Shown here in pieces: positions 33,834-42,664 of a DNA stretch of 64,000 nucleotides; positions within the stretch are counted from its first letter, which is position 1, and each line of letters opens with the position of its first letter. The position numbers and the translations under genes are program-made. Origin of the DNA: Phycisphaerae bacterium (GTDB lineage: Bacteria > Chloroflexota > Anaerolineae > 4572-78 > J111). Below the pieces are notes generated by a model. The model was not told the DNA's origin. It did not search any database and saw only the letters and a list, made by a program, of their open reading frames with translations. The DNA is taken from positions 1-64,000 of the forward strand of contig JANQQF010000010.1 of assembly GCA_028285035.1 (NCBI GenBank), read 5' to 3'.

Positions 33834-33860
33834 CAAGGCCTAATGTTTTTCAAGAGAAAC

Positions 33861-33889
33861 ATTTTAACGATTTAAGGAGATAATGTCAA
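33861..33889 (-). promoter_or_regulatory. Promoter of the kinase-ANTAR operon
   Basis: Minus strand TTGACA (33889-33884), 17-base spacer, TAAAAT (33866-33861). The predicted start is near 33854, giving a leader of about 120 bases that contains the entire hairpin. Confidence 0.75.
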
Positions 33890-33926
33890 TTTTACAAAAA
33901 TTGGTTAATATAAGTTTGTCAAGATT

Positions 33927-33955
33927 TTGAAAAATTTAGAAGAAGTCGCTATAAT
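33927..33955 (+). promoter_or_regulatory. htpG promoter
   Basis: TTGAAA (33927-33932), 17 bases, TATAAT (33950-33955). A near-consensus housekeeping promoter, back to back with the kinase promoter. No CIRCE element is seen. Confidence 0.75.
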
Positions 33956-34052
33956 ATTGGGTCGTAAGAGACTATAAATTCAACCTTTAAGGGTCTCATT
34001 CAGAAGCATTCACACAAAATTTCAAAATTTTCACATGGGAGGTACCACTCAT

Positions 34053-35987
34053 ATGTCTGAGGAGCAACTTACAGAGGAAACAAACCAAGTTGAATTTCGT
34101 GCCGAGATTCAACAACTGCTTGATATTCTGATTCACTCTCTTTATACAGATCGCGAAATTTTTCTACGCGAATTACTATCAAATGCCTCGGATGCACTCA
34201 ATCGTATCCAGTTTGAGATGTTAACCAATCGTGATGTGTTAGATGAAGATGCTGAGTTAGCTGTATATCTTGAAATGGATGAAGAGCAAGGCATCTTAAC
34301 CATTCATGATACAGGCATCGGAATGACTCAGGAAGAGATGGTTGAAAATTTAGGTACAATTGCTCGATCTGGGGCCAAAGGCTTCCTAAAAGCAATGGAA
34401 GACGCGGGCAAAAAAGGTCAAGGGGTAACAACCGACATTATTGGTCAATTTGGAGTTGGTTTCTATTCGGTCTTTATGGCTGCTGAGGAAGTCACCGTAA
34501 CCTCACGCTCACACCAAAAAGATGCAGAGGCCGCTTACTGGAAATCTAGCGGTAAGGGCACTTATGAGGTAGGGAAAGCTGAAAAAGAGGATCGCGGCAC
34601 GATCATTGAGATTAAGCTAAACGAAGAGTCTAAAGAATTTGCCCGTTCCTATCGTGTCAAACAAATTATCAAAACTCACTCTGACTTTGTAGCTTTCCCC
34701 ATTTACGTCAAAGAAGAAAAGCCCCCAGCTGAAGGCGAAGAAAAAGGCGAAATGGAATTCACCCAAGCCAATGAGCAGACTGCAATTTGGCGGCAATCAC
34801 CACGTGAGGTGGATGATGAAAAGTACGAATCTTTCTATCGCCAACTGACTATGGATTTTGGCAAGCCTCTACTTCGTATGCACACGTCAGCTGACGCGCC
34901 CGTTCAATTTTACACGTTGCTCTTTGTGCCCTCCAAGAAGGATTATCTCATGTTTGGGACCAAAGAAGATCATGGCTTGAAGCTTTACGCTCGAAAGGTC
35001 TTGATTCAGGAGAACTTCAAAGAGCTTCTTCCCAATTATCTCCGCTTTATTGAAGGGGTTGTTGACTCGGAAGATATTCCACTCAACGTCTCTCGAGAGA
35101 TGGTACAAGCCACACCCCTTATTGAAAAAATTAAGAAAATTTTGATCCGTCGCGTGGCGAACGAGTTGAGTGATTTGGCTGATGAGGAGCCAGAAACATA
35201 CCGAACCTTCTGGCAAGAGTTTGGGGCCTTCATCAAAGAAGGGATTGCCACAGACCCAGACAGTAAAGGCAAATTCACCGGTTTACTACGTTTTCAATCC
35301 AGCCGCAGCGAAAATGCCGATGATCTAATTTCTTTGGGCGAATACACTGACCGCCTCAAGTCGGATCAAAATGAAATTTACTACATTTTGGGTGACAGTT
35401 TTGAGGTTATCTCACGTAGCCCGCACCTGGAGTATTTCAAAAAGCACGATATCGAAGTACTCTATCTCACTGACCCGCTGGACAGTTTTATGTTGGTCAG
35501 CCTGACCGAATATAATGGCAAGTCCCTCAAAAATGTTGATGATGCTGGCCTCGATTTACCTGAAGAAGATAAGACTGAGGAAGATGCTGAAGAAAAAATC
35601 TCAAAAGATGATTTTGAAGCATTGATTGGTCGGTTTAAGGAAACACTTGGTGATCGAGTAACTGATGTGCAGGAAAGTAAAATTTTGACTGACAGCCCTT
35701 GTCGCTTGGTTAATCCAGCAGATGCTACAAACACCAACATGCAGCGAGTACAGCGCTTTTTAGGAAAAGATTATGAGGTGCCCAAGAAAATCCTTGAGAT
35801 CAATCGTAATAGCGTACTTGTCCAAAATATCTCTACCCGATTGGAAGCCAACGCTGAAGATGCTCTGATTGATCCGCTCATCGAGCAGTTATTTGAAAAT
35901 GCCTTGGTCAGTGAGGGGTTACATCCCAACCCGGCAGATATGATAAATCGTATTCAGCAATTGATGGAAGCTGCGGCTAAATTGTAA
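34053..35987 (+). CDS. htpG: Hsp90-family chaperone HtpG
   Basis: Bacterial Hsp90 of 644 residues. The N-terminal GHKL ATPase has FLRELLSNASDALNRI, the Asp-containing IHDTGIGMTQEEM and GQFGVGFYSVFMAAE. The middle domain contains LYARKVLIQENFKELLPNYLRFIEGVVDSEDIPLNVSRE, split here as two adjacent conserved blocks, and the C-terminal dimerisation domain ends the protein without the eukaryotic EEVD tail. The start at 34053 has GGGAGGT ten bases upstream; an ATG six codons earlier would put that site inside the gene. It is monocistronic. Confidence 0.97.
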   Translation: MSEEQLTEETNQVEFRAEIQQLLDILIHSLYTDREIFLRELLSNASDALNRIQFEMLTNRDVLDEDAELAVYLEMDEEQGILTIHDTGIGMTQEEMVENLGTIARSGAKGFLKAMEDAGKKGQGVTTDIIGQFGVGFYSVFMAAEEVTVTSRSHQKDAEAAYWKSSGKGTYEVGKAEKEDRGTIIEIKLNEESKEFARSYRVKQIIKTHSDFVAFPIYVKEEKPPAEGEEKGEMEFTQANEQTAIWRQSPREVDDEKYESFYRQLTMDFGKPLLRMHTSADAPVQFYTLLFVPSKKDYLMFGTKEDHGLKLYARKVLIQENFKELLPNYLRFIEGVVDSEDIPLNVSREMVQATPLIEKIKKILIRRVANELSDLADEEPETYRTFWQEFGAFIKEGIATDPDSKGKFTGLLRFQSSRSENADDLISLGEYTDRLKSDQNEIYYILGDSFEVISRSPHLEYFKKHDIEVLYLTDPLDSFMLVSLTEYNGKSLKNVDDAGLDLPEEDKTEEDAEEKISKDDFEALIGRFKETLGDRVTDVQESKILTDSPCRLVNPADATNTNMQRVQRFLGKDYEVPKKILEINRNSVLVQNISTRLEANAEDALIDPLIEQLFENALVSEGLHPNPADMINRIQQLMEAAAKL

Positions 35988-36010
35988 AAATAATCGATGA
36001 TTTTACAAAC

Positions 36011-36046
36011 AAAAAATCTCGCTCAGTCAGTTGAACGAGATTTTTT
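36011..36046. terminator. Bidirectional terminator between htpG and the ABC ATPase gene
   Basis: AAAAAATCTCG, 14-base loop, CGAGATTTTTT. It lies between convergent genes and can serve both. Confidence 0.85.
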
Positions 36047-36075
36047 ATTTCTTCAATTTTTGCAACATCAAAAGT

Positions 36076-36816
36076 TTAGTGATGCAAGATTTGGCTCAGG
36101 AATAATTTGGTTCGTTCTTCTTCAGGATTAGCAAAGAAGTCGTGAGGTGATTTCTCTTCGACGATATTGCCTTGGTCAAAGAATATGACCCGATCAGCAA
36201 CATTACGGGCAAAACCCATTTCGTGGGTAACAGCCATAATAGTCATTCCAGACTCGGCCAACTCCTGCATCGCATCCAAAACCTCTTTAATCATCTCAGG
36301 GTCAAGGGCCGAGGTTGGCTCATCAAAAAGCATAATCTTGGGCTGCATGGCCAAGGCTCGGGCAATCGCTACCCGCTGTTGCTGACCGCCAGATAACTGC
36401 CCAGGGAATTTGTGAGCCTGTTCAGGGATTTTCACCTGTTCCAACTGTTCCATTGCAATTTCTTCAGCCTTTTCACGAGACCACTTCCGCACGTGAATTG
36501 GAGCCAAAGTCACATTCTGCAAAACAGTGAGGTGTGGGAAGAGATTAAATTGCTGGAACACCATCCCAACTTCTCGTCGAATTTCCTGAATGTTACGCAA
36601 GTCATTATTCAATTCTGTACCATCAACAATAATCTGACCGCGTTGATGCTCTTCTAGACGATTGAGGGTCCGAATCCAGGTTGATTTTCCTGATCCTGAA
36701 GGGCCAATAATCACCACCACTTCCCCTTCTTTGACCGAGGTCGTCACACCACGAAGGGCGTGATATTCACCATACCATTTATGAACATCATTACAAATAA
36801 TAATATCTTCAGCCAA
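36076..36816 (-). CDS. Polar amino acid ABC transporter ATPase
   Basis: A 246-residue ATPase of the GlnQ/AapP group. It has Walker [10 protein letters not shown], the Q-loop [17 protein letters not shown], the signature [15 protein letters not shown], Walker [15 protein letters not shown] and the switch His in [10 protein letters not shown]. It energises amino acid uptake together with the permease encoded 60 bases upstream on the same strand. No substrate-binding protein gene is adjacent. Assignment to the polar amino acid family is firm, substrate unknown. Confidence 0.95.
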   Translation of the reverse strand: MAEDIIICNDVHKWYGEYHALRGVTTSVKEGEVVVIIGPSGSGKSTWIRTLNRLEEHQRGQIIVDGTELNNDLRNIQEIRREVGMVFQQFNLFPHLTVLQNVTLAPIHVRKWSREKAEEIAMEQLEQVKIPEQAHKFPGQLSGGQQQRVAIARALAMQPKIMLFDEPTSALDPEMIKEVLDAMQELAESGMTIMAVTHEMGFARNVADRVIFFDQGNIVEEKSPHDFFANPEEERTKLFLSQILHH

Positions 36817-36876
36817 AACGCTTATCCTCCTTTGAAAATAGTGGTTCGTAGCTTATGGCCAGCAAGGTCAAAATCT

Positions 36877-38499
36877 CTAATATTTACCAACACCCAAGTT
36901 CTTCTCAAGACGTTGACTCGCTCTGGACATAGCAAAAGCGAAGATCCAGTAGACAACGGCCACAAAGGCAAAAGTTTCTCGTTGTAACCCCAACCAATCA
37001 GGCTGAGCGACAACGACTTTGGAAATTTGTAGCAGATCAAACAAACCTACAATCGAAACAAGGGAGGTATCTTTGAATAAGCCAATACACAGCCCGACAA
37101 TAGCGGGAATCACCAATCGGAGGGCTTGGGGTAAAATGATAAGCCGCATCGATTGGGCACCATTCAACCCAACGGCCATTGCCGCTTCATATTGTCCTTT
37201 AGGCACGGCCTGTAACCCACCCCGAATATTCTCCGCCATGTAGGCTGCACTGAATAAGATGATCCCCACCGTGACCCGCAATACATTATCCAAATTCTTC
37301 AAGCTTGGGGGAAGGAAAATTGGTAATAGAATCTGGGCCATGAATAAAACCGTAATCAATGGCACACCCCGCACCACCTCAATAAACAAGATGGAGAAGG
37401 TTTTTATCATATTGCCGCCAAAAAAGTGGCCAATAGCCCAGAAAATCCCTCCAACAACAATCAGTTGCATAATAGCATATGCAGTTGGAGGCATCGTAAC
37501 TACTAAAACTGGTGGATCACGAAAGATAAGCGGAATATTAAAGGTAACAGGCTCAGTAGGAAAGAGTCCGAAGCCCCAGCCAATAAAAACCAGTCCTATA
37601 CCAGCTAACCACAAGTAGGGGACACCGCGCACTTCGCTACGTCGTCCCAAAGCCAGTAAAATCCCAAGTGGAAATGAGATGACAATCCCAGCGACTGAAA
37701 GCACTACCGTCAGTAGGAATCCGCCCCAACGATTTGTACTCACATCCTCTAGAGGGCCGATACCCTGTAACAAGGCCACAATAACAACTGCCGAAGCAAG
37801 CCACCCCCAAACAATCGCTCGTTGAAAACGTTTGAGTGGGGCACCGAAGCCCCAAGCAAATGTACTAAGCAGAGACAAGACCAACACGATTCCCAATGAA
37901 ATCCAAACACGACCGAGGTGCTCTGAGGGATATTGCCCAACTGTAAATAGTTTGATATTTGCGGGAATAATCCCCCAAATCGCACCGGGAGTATCTTCCC
38001 GGAGAAGCGCTACTGTTTCTGGGTTAGAGCGAAACTCAGCCCCAAATACACCCCAAGATAGGATACCCCGTATTGCAAACATGATAATCAAAATCATAAA
38101 GAGTGTTGTTAAAGCACCAAAGAAGCCAGTAAACAAGCTTTCACTCAGCCAACGCCCTGGTCCAATCCAGCGTCGAGTTGCTTGCCCATAAACAACTAAG
38201 GCTAAACCAATCAGCCATAGCCCCAATACAATTGAGGTTAAAAGTCCACCACTTGTCAGGGAGCGAATCAAACTCCCCGTAGCGGTAACTTCCCCATTGG
38301 GGGCAAGGTTAAATGATAAGGATACAGGTTCCGCATTGAAACCAGCTCGAATCATCAAAATATTAGCAACGACAAGAACAACGGCAAAAAGTGTTGTCCA
38401 TATACTGGAAAAAACGTTTTCCCGAAACCAGGTGGCAATATCAAACTGACCTAATCCGGATGGGCCTAAGGTTTCTTTGGTTTGAGTTATTGTTGCCAT
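36877..38499 (-). CDS. Amino acid ABC transporter permease (AapM/HisM-like)
   Basis: A 540-residue permease, longer than usual for the family. The C-terminal half is the conserved His/Glu/Gln/Arg/opine-type permease with EVVRGVPLITVLFMAQ and the EAA loop EAAMAVGLNGAQSMRLIILPQALR, contacting the ATPase. The N-terminal half adds about six more hydrophobic segments, as in AapM-like proteins. The start at 38499 has AGGAG nine bases upstream. A second permease (AapQ) and a binding protein (AapJ) would be expected but are absent here, so they are elsewhere or this protein works alone. Confidence 0.9.
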   Translation of the reverse strand: MATITQTKETLGPSGLGQFDIATWFRENVFSSIWTTLFAVVLVVANILMIRAGFNAEPVSLSFNLAPNGEVTATGSLIRSLTSGGLLTSIVLGLWLIGLALVVYGQATRRWIGPGRWLSESLFTGFFGALTTLFMILIIMFAIRGILSWGVFGAEFRSNPETVALLREDTPGAIWGIIPANIKLFTVGQYPSEHLGRVWISLGIVLVLSLLSTFAWGFGAPLKRFQRAIVWGWLASAVVIVALLQGIGPLEDVSTNRWGGFLLTVVLSVAGIVISFPLGILLALGRRSEVRGVPYLWLAGIGLVFIGWGFGLFPTEPVTFNIPLIFRDPPVLVVTMPPTAYAIMQLIVVGGIFWAIGHFFGGNMIKTFSILFIEVVRGVPLITVLFMAQILLPIFLPPSLKNLDNVLRVTVGIILFSAAYMAENIRGGLQAVPKGQYEAAMAVGLNGAQSMRLIILPQALRLVIPAIVGLCIGLFKDTSLVSIVGLFDLLQISKVVVAQPDWLGLQRETFAFVAVVYWIFAFAMSRASQRLEKNLGVGKY

Positions 38500-38714
38500 T
38501 AACAAAGACTCCTGTGGTATGATTTTAAGATGTTTGATTTTGGGGCAAAAATCTCACAACTTCGAGGTCGTTTGAGATAGATAATTCTACTAGAGGATTA
38601 GCATATGCACAAATACAGCCAGTAGGGCAGGGGATAAGGTTCACTTTAAGCCAGGAGATTGCCTTCTCATTCAGCGTATAGTATGCTTATTTTTTACATT
38701 TGCTGAGATTAAAA

Positions 38715-39743
38715 ATGAATCAAAATATTGACACAATACCAACCGCCATTCGCATTTTAAGTCACTTTTGGTTAGAAGAAGTACAGTCCAGTGATATAGA
38801 TATGTTGTCTGCGATACCCGAGTTACAGCAAACCCTTCCAAGCACCAATCAATCGACTCTGGATGAATTAGCAGTTGCCTATCAAAATCTGTTTGGCTTT
38901 AACCTGCCCCCATATGAAAGCATCTTTATCGACCCATCAGCAATGTTGATGGCCCCATCAACAGAACGCGTCCAAAAACTGTATCATCAGGCCAATTGGA
39001 TCCCGACCACAATGGCTCGTTTTGGGGCCCTCGATCATATCGGCATCGAGCTATTAGCTTGGGCCGATGGCTTAAGTACAAATCATCAAGATTGGAGCAA
39101 TCAGCTTCATACTGGTCATCTGGCCTTATGGGTTCCAGCCTTTATTTTCACCCTCAAACGCCTCGATCCACCTGAATTTTACATTACCTTGGCAGACTTA
39201 ACCTTGGAATTGATATTGGCGACATTATCCACAGTTGAGATTGATGAGCCAGCAACGCTCTTCCCCTCGCTCCCCCCGCCTCCTGTTTATCGTGGCACGG
39301 ATGAGTCATTGATTTCACCAGAACAACTATTGCAAGAGGACCAAGCAAACTCATCGGGTGAGTCACCGCAAAATCTACGTCGAATTATCAAGCATCTGAC
39401 GACTCCTCGCGAGGCAGGTTTGTTCATTACAAGATCAGATTTAGCTGAAATCAGTCACACTTTAGATTTACCTGTTGTCATGGGCGAGCGATATCGTATG
39501 TTAGATGCCTTATTTCGGCAGGCTGGTCAGTATGACTTAATTTCGGATTTACTTAAAAACCTATCTAAACTTCTTCAACATACGTCTCATTCATTTGAGA
39601 CCCTAGCTGTTTCATTCCCTAATTGGCAGCCCTATGCCACTGCTTGGCAAGAAAAATTGATGACCAGTGACGAGCTTCTCAAGCAACTACAAGAAACACT
39701 CACAACCTCATTGAACGATGAATTAAATGATTTGGCAGGTTAG
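38715..39743 (+). CDS. TorD/DmsD-like chaperone family protein
   Basis: A 342-residue protein whose first 180 residues resemble TorD/DmsD redox-enzyme maturation chaperones: YQNLFGFNLPPYESIFIDP, PTTMARFGALDHIGIELL and HTGHLALWVPAFIFTLKRL. The helical C-terminal half (about 215-340) is extra and unrecognised. TorD-like proteins hold molybdoenzyme precursors with twin-Arg signals until cofactor insertion. No molybdoenzyme is adjacent; the nearest relative is ActB, 20 kb away, which has such a signal but is thought to lack molybdenum. I moved the start from a TTG to the ATG at 38715. It diverges from the permease gene. Confidence 0.7.
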   Translation: MNQNIDTIPTAIRILSHFWLEEVQSSDIDMLSAIPELQQTLPSTNQSTLDELAVAYQNLFGFNLPPYESIFIDPSAMLMAPSTERVQKLYHQANWIPTTMARFGALDHIGIELLAWADGLSTNHQDWSNQLHTGHLALWVPAFIFTLKRLDPPEFYITLADLTLELILATLSTVEIDEPATLFPSLPPPPVYRGTDESLISPEQLLQEDQANSSGESPQNLRRIIKHLTTPREAGLFITRSDLAEISHTLDLPVVMGERYRMLDALFRQAGQYDLISDLLKNLSKLLQHTSHSFETLAVSFPNWQPYATAWQEKLMTSDELLKQLQETLTTSLNDELNDLAG

Positions 39744-40091
39744 TCACTACCACTTGAGACAAGGTCGATAGATATCTTCAAATTTTAAGGTAACTGGGCT
39801 TACAGTTGATCGATTCTATGAGATTGGCTCAGTCTTGCAGGGTCATTTGGTAGATCATTCAGGGTGAATTCAAAGGTTTGATGTCCATAAAACCGACTTT
39901 GGAGACTGAGCCAATCTAAATTGCGTAAGTCCTGGATAAGCTTCCGCATAGAAGATGACAAAAAAAGAGATCCATGGTATTTTTAGGGCCACTGGAAAAT
40001 TGACCACTTTCACTATTTGACCACATTTCACTCTCCATCACTTTTTTCCAAAAGATGACCATTCCACATAATTTCGAGGAGGAAAAGAGCC
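39744..40091. other. Spacer with 15-bp inverted-repeat element
   Basis: Contains the inverted-repeat element at 39821-39917 and, at its 3' end, the strong ribosome site GAGGAGG (about 40076-40082) of the small gene that follows. No other gene is supported. Confidence 0.55.
39821..39917. repeat. 97-base element with 15-bp terminal inverted repeats
   Basis: AGATTGGCTCAGTCT (39821-39835) and AGACTGAGCCAATCT (39903-39917) are exact complements flanking 67 bases with no coding capacity. The form is that of a miniature inverted-repeat element or insertion-sequence remnant. No target duplication is obvious at the ends. Confidence 0.6.
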
Positions 40092-40289
40092 GTGGAAATG
40101 AAGATCATTGGGGATATTGTCAGAGTCACAATACCGGCCGAGATGCTGCCCCAAGCTCCTGCTATTTTACAAGATATTTGGTGTGACGAATATACAGGTA
40201 AATCCTATTTCTTTTTAGACCTGACTGAGTCTGTACGTATCTTTTTAGAGGATGCAAAACTAAATCGGCATATTTTAGTTTGTCGATAA
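40092..40289 (+). CDS. Small protein of unknown function (65 residues)
   Basis: A short gene with a convincing start: GAGGAGG lies nine bases before the GTG at 40092 (an ATG two codons later is also possible). The protein is soluble-looking, mixed alpha/beta, with two Cys and no membrane segment: it opens with KIIGDIVRVTIPAEMLP and ends in HILVCR. No family is recognised. It precedes murA by 250 bases on the same strand; whether they share a transcript is unclear. Confidence 0.55.
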   Translation: MEMKIIGDIVRVTIPAEMLPQAPAILQDIWCDEYTGKSYFFLDLTESVRIFLEDAKLNRHILVCR

Positions 40290-40479
40290 GCCTTTTCCAT
40301 ATTTAAGAAAATTTAAAATGGCGCATATAATTTACTAGTATGCGTCAGTTATCCTTGCCACGCCTACGATTGATTTAGACTGTAGGCAATCACCCCAAAT
40401 TTCTCAATTCCCAATAGCTGGCGTAAAATACGCCCTGAAATGACGCTGTCATATCAACAACAATCACTAACCTTATTAT

Positions 40480-40512
40480 GCCGCCAGACATAGACTCAGC
40501 GGCTTTTATTTT
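40480..40512 (+). terminator. Weak hairpin plus T-run before murA
   Basis: GCCGC (40480-40484) and GCGGC (40499-40503) with a 14-base loop are followed by TTTTATTTT. It would end the small gene's transcript, 27 bases before murA. The stem is only 5 bp, so the call is tentative. Confidence 0.4.
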
Positions 40513-40539
40513 GTATAAATTTGGGAAAGATAAGAGACG

Positions 40540-41829
40540 ATGGACGCTTTTGTAATTGAAGGTAACACACCTTTACAAGGAGAAGTTACGCCCAGCGGAA
40601 ATAAAAATGCAGCATTTCCACTCATCGCCGCCGCGTTGTTAACCGATCAACCTGTTACATTGAACAACCTTCCTGATATCGGTGACGTTCGCACTATGCT
40701 CAAAATTGTTCAAGATTTAGGGGTTGAAATCACTTGGCACAGCCCGCATAATGTTACGTTACAAGCCAACAAAATCGACAAAATTAATCCTGATCCCGCT
40801 CGGTTTTCAAAAATACGAGGTGCCTTAGTTTTAATGGGGCCTCTGCTGGCTCGCGAGGGTGAAGTTGGCCTACATCAGCCTGGGGGTGATCAAATAGGCC
40901 GCCGTCGCGTGGACACCCACATTCAAGCCTTACAAGCCCTAGGTGCGACTTTTGAATACAACGGGAACTTTGGCCTCAAGGTTGTTGATAAGCTTCGAGG
41001 CGGTGACATCTTGCTGGAAGAGGCGAGTGTCACCGCCACAGAAAATGCCATCTTGGCTTGCGTTTTAGCCGAGGGTGTGACTATTTTACGTAATGCTGCC
41101 TCAGAGCCACACGTTCAAGAATTATGCGACCTGCTTATCCAAATGGGGGCAGATATTCAAGGCATCGGCTCAAATACGTTGACTATTAGAGGCGTTGAGT
41201 CCCTCAATGGTGCAGAATTTACCCTGAGTTCCGATTACCTGGAGGTTGGTAGTTTTCTGGCTTTAGGGGCTATAACCGAAGGCGAAATTTTGATCAAAAA
41301 CGCTTGCCCAGAGCATCTGAGAATGACGTTGATGGTTTACAAGCGCTTGGGTATCGAGCCTGAAATCCGAGGGCAAGATATGTTGATTGGGGACCAGCGG
41401 GATATGACCATCTTACCTGATATTGGGAATGCTATTCCCAAAATTGATGACGCCCCCTGGCCTGCTTTTCCCGCCGATATGATGAGTGTGACTCTGGTCG
41501 CAGCAACACAAGCCATCGGAACAGTCCTCTTTCACGAAAAAATGTACGAGAGTCGCCTCTATTTTGTGGACAAGCTAATCAGTATGGGGGCACAAATTAT
41601 TTTGTGTGATCCTCACCGTGCCGTTGTCCAAGGCCCGTGCACCTTACGAGGGGAACCTCAAGGTATCTCCAGCCCTGACATCCGGGCAGGCATCGCCCTC
41701 CTTATTGCTGCTTTATGCGCCGAAGGTAAAACTGTGATTCGTAACATTGGGCAAATCGATCGGGGTTATGAGAATATAGAAGGAAAGCTGCAGCAGCTTG
41801 GGGCTAAAATTCAAAGAATACAAGATTAG
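40540..41829 (+). CDS. murA: UDP-N-acetylglucosamine 1-carboxyvinyltransferase, Asp117 variant
   Basis: MurA (429 residues) transfers enolpyruvate from PEP to UDP-GlcNAc, the first committed step of peptidoglycan synthesis. The family start [21 protein letters not shown] has the conserved Lys/Asn pair, and [13 protein letters not shown] and [12 protein letters not shown] follow. The active-site loop reads [16 protein letters not shown]: Asp117 replaces the Cys that fosfomycin alkylates. The same Cys-to-Asp change is known to make mycobacterial MurA fosfomycin-insensitive while still active. scpA follows 25 bases downstream, probably on the same transcript. Confidence 0.94.
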   Translation: MDAFVIEGNTPLQGEVTPSGNKNAAFPLIAAALLTDQPVTLNNLPDIGDVRTMLKIVQDLGVEITWHSPHNVTLQANKIDKINPDPARFSKIRGALVLMGPLLAREGEVGLHQPGGDQIGRRRVDTHIQALQALGATFEYNGNFGLKVVDKLRGGDILLEEASVTATENAILACVLAEGVTILRNAASEPHVQELCDLLIQMGADIQGIGSNTLTIRGVESLNGAEFTLSSDYLEVGSFLALGAITEGEILIKNACPEHLRMTLMVYKRLGIEPEIRGQDMLIGDQRDMTILPDIGNAIPKIDDAPWPAFPADMMSVTLVAATQAIGTVLFHEKMYESRLYFVDKLISMGAQIILCDPHRAVVQGPCTLRGEPQGISSPDIRAGIALLIAALCAEGKTVIRNIGQIDRGYENIEGKLQQLGAKIQRIQD

Positions 41830-41854
41830 GAATTGACTTCGATTGACGATTAAT

Positions 41855-42655
41855 ATGACTGATATCACCGAACAAAAAGAAAGCTATACGGTTGATTTAC
41901 CCAACTTCGAGGGTCCGCTTGATTTACTGCTTTCACTGATTGAAAAAGAAGAGTTAGACATCACCAAAATCTCCTTGGCCCATGTCACAGATCAATACCT
42001 GGCTTATCTTGATATTTTGCGAGAAATTAATCCGGATGAGTTAACTGATTTTCTGGTTATCGCTGCCAAATTAATTTTGATTAAATCTCAAGTTCTACTG
42101 CCTCGTCCCCCGCCAAGCATTATTGAAGAAGATGAGGAAGATGTTGGTGATGAGTTAGCCCGGCAGTTAATGATGTATAAGCACTTTAAAGAGGTTGCTG
42201 GATATTTACGGGAGAAAGAAACAAAAGGGGAACGAAATTTTATTCGTCTAACTTATACGGCCCCGAAGATGGAGCCAAAACTTGTACCAGGCAGCGTATC
42301 TGTTGAAAAATTACTTCAGGCCGCCATTAACGCCCTGACAATCACCGCTCCCGACCCCGATGTTGATGATGTCGTTTCTCGTCAAGTGGTAACAATCGGT
42401 CAGCAGATGGCTCATATCCGCGAGGCGTTATCAAGTAATCAGACCGTTTCTTTTGCCAATTTACTATCAAAACAACGCAATCGGGTAGAGATTATCGTGA
42501 CATTATTGGCTGTTCTGGAGTTAGTCAAGCGGCGGGTAATTCTTGTTGAACAGCAAGATACATTTGGCGAGTTTGTATTGATTGAGAATGAAACTGCGCC
42601 AGAACTCAGCGAGAATGAGTGGGAAGAATTGACCGGTTTGACAGATGTCTCCTAA
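41855..42655 (+). CDS. scpA: Segregation and condensation protein A
   Basis: ScpA kleisin (266 residues) bridges the SMC ATPase heads in the bacterial condensin complex for chromosome segregation. The N-terminus YTVDLPNFEGPLDLLLSLIEKEELDI is diagnostic, followed by DQYLAYLDILREIN and FLVIAAKLILIKSQVLLP; the C-terminal winged helix has NRVEIIVTLLAVLELVKRR. I prefer the ATG at 41855 to a TTG four codons upstream. scpB, its usual neighbour, is not next to it here. Confidence 0.94.
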   Translation: MTDITEQKESYTVDLPNFEGPLDLLLSLIEKEELDITKISLAHVTDQYLAYLDILREINPDELTDFLVIAAKLILIKSQVLLPRPPPSIIEEDEEDVGDELARQLMMYKHFKEVAGYLREKETKGERNFIRLTYTAPKMEPKLVPGSVSVEKLLQAAINALTITAPDPDVDDVVSRQVVTIGQQMAHIREALSSNQTVSFANLLSKQRNRVEIIVTLLAVLELVKRRVILVEQQDTFGEFVLIENETAPELSENEWEELTGLTDVS

Positions 42656-42664
42656 TAGGTTGGC

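Noticed and set aside
33956..34052. CIRCE or heat-shock RNA element before htpG
   Set aside because: No TTAGCACTC/GAGTGCTAA pair is present; short AT palindromes exist but none clearly masks the ribosome site.
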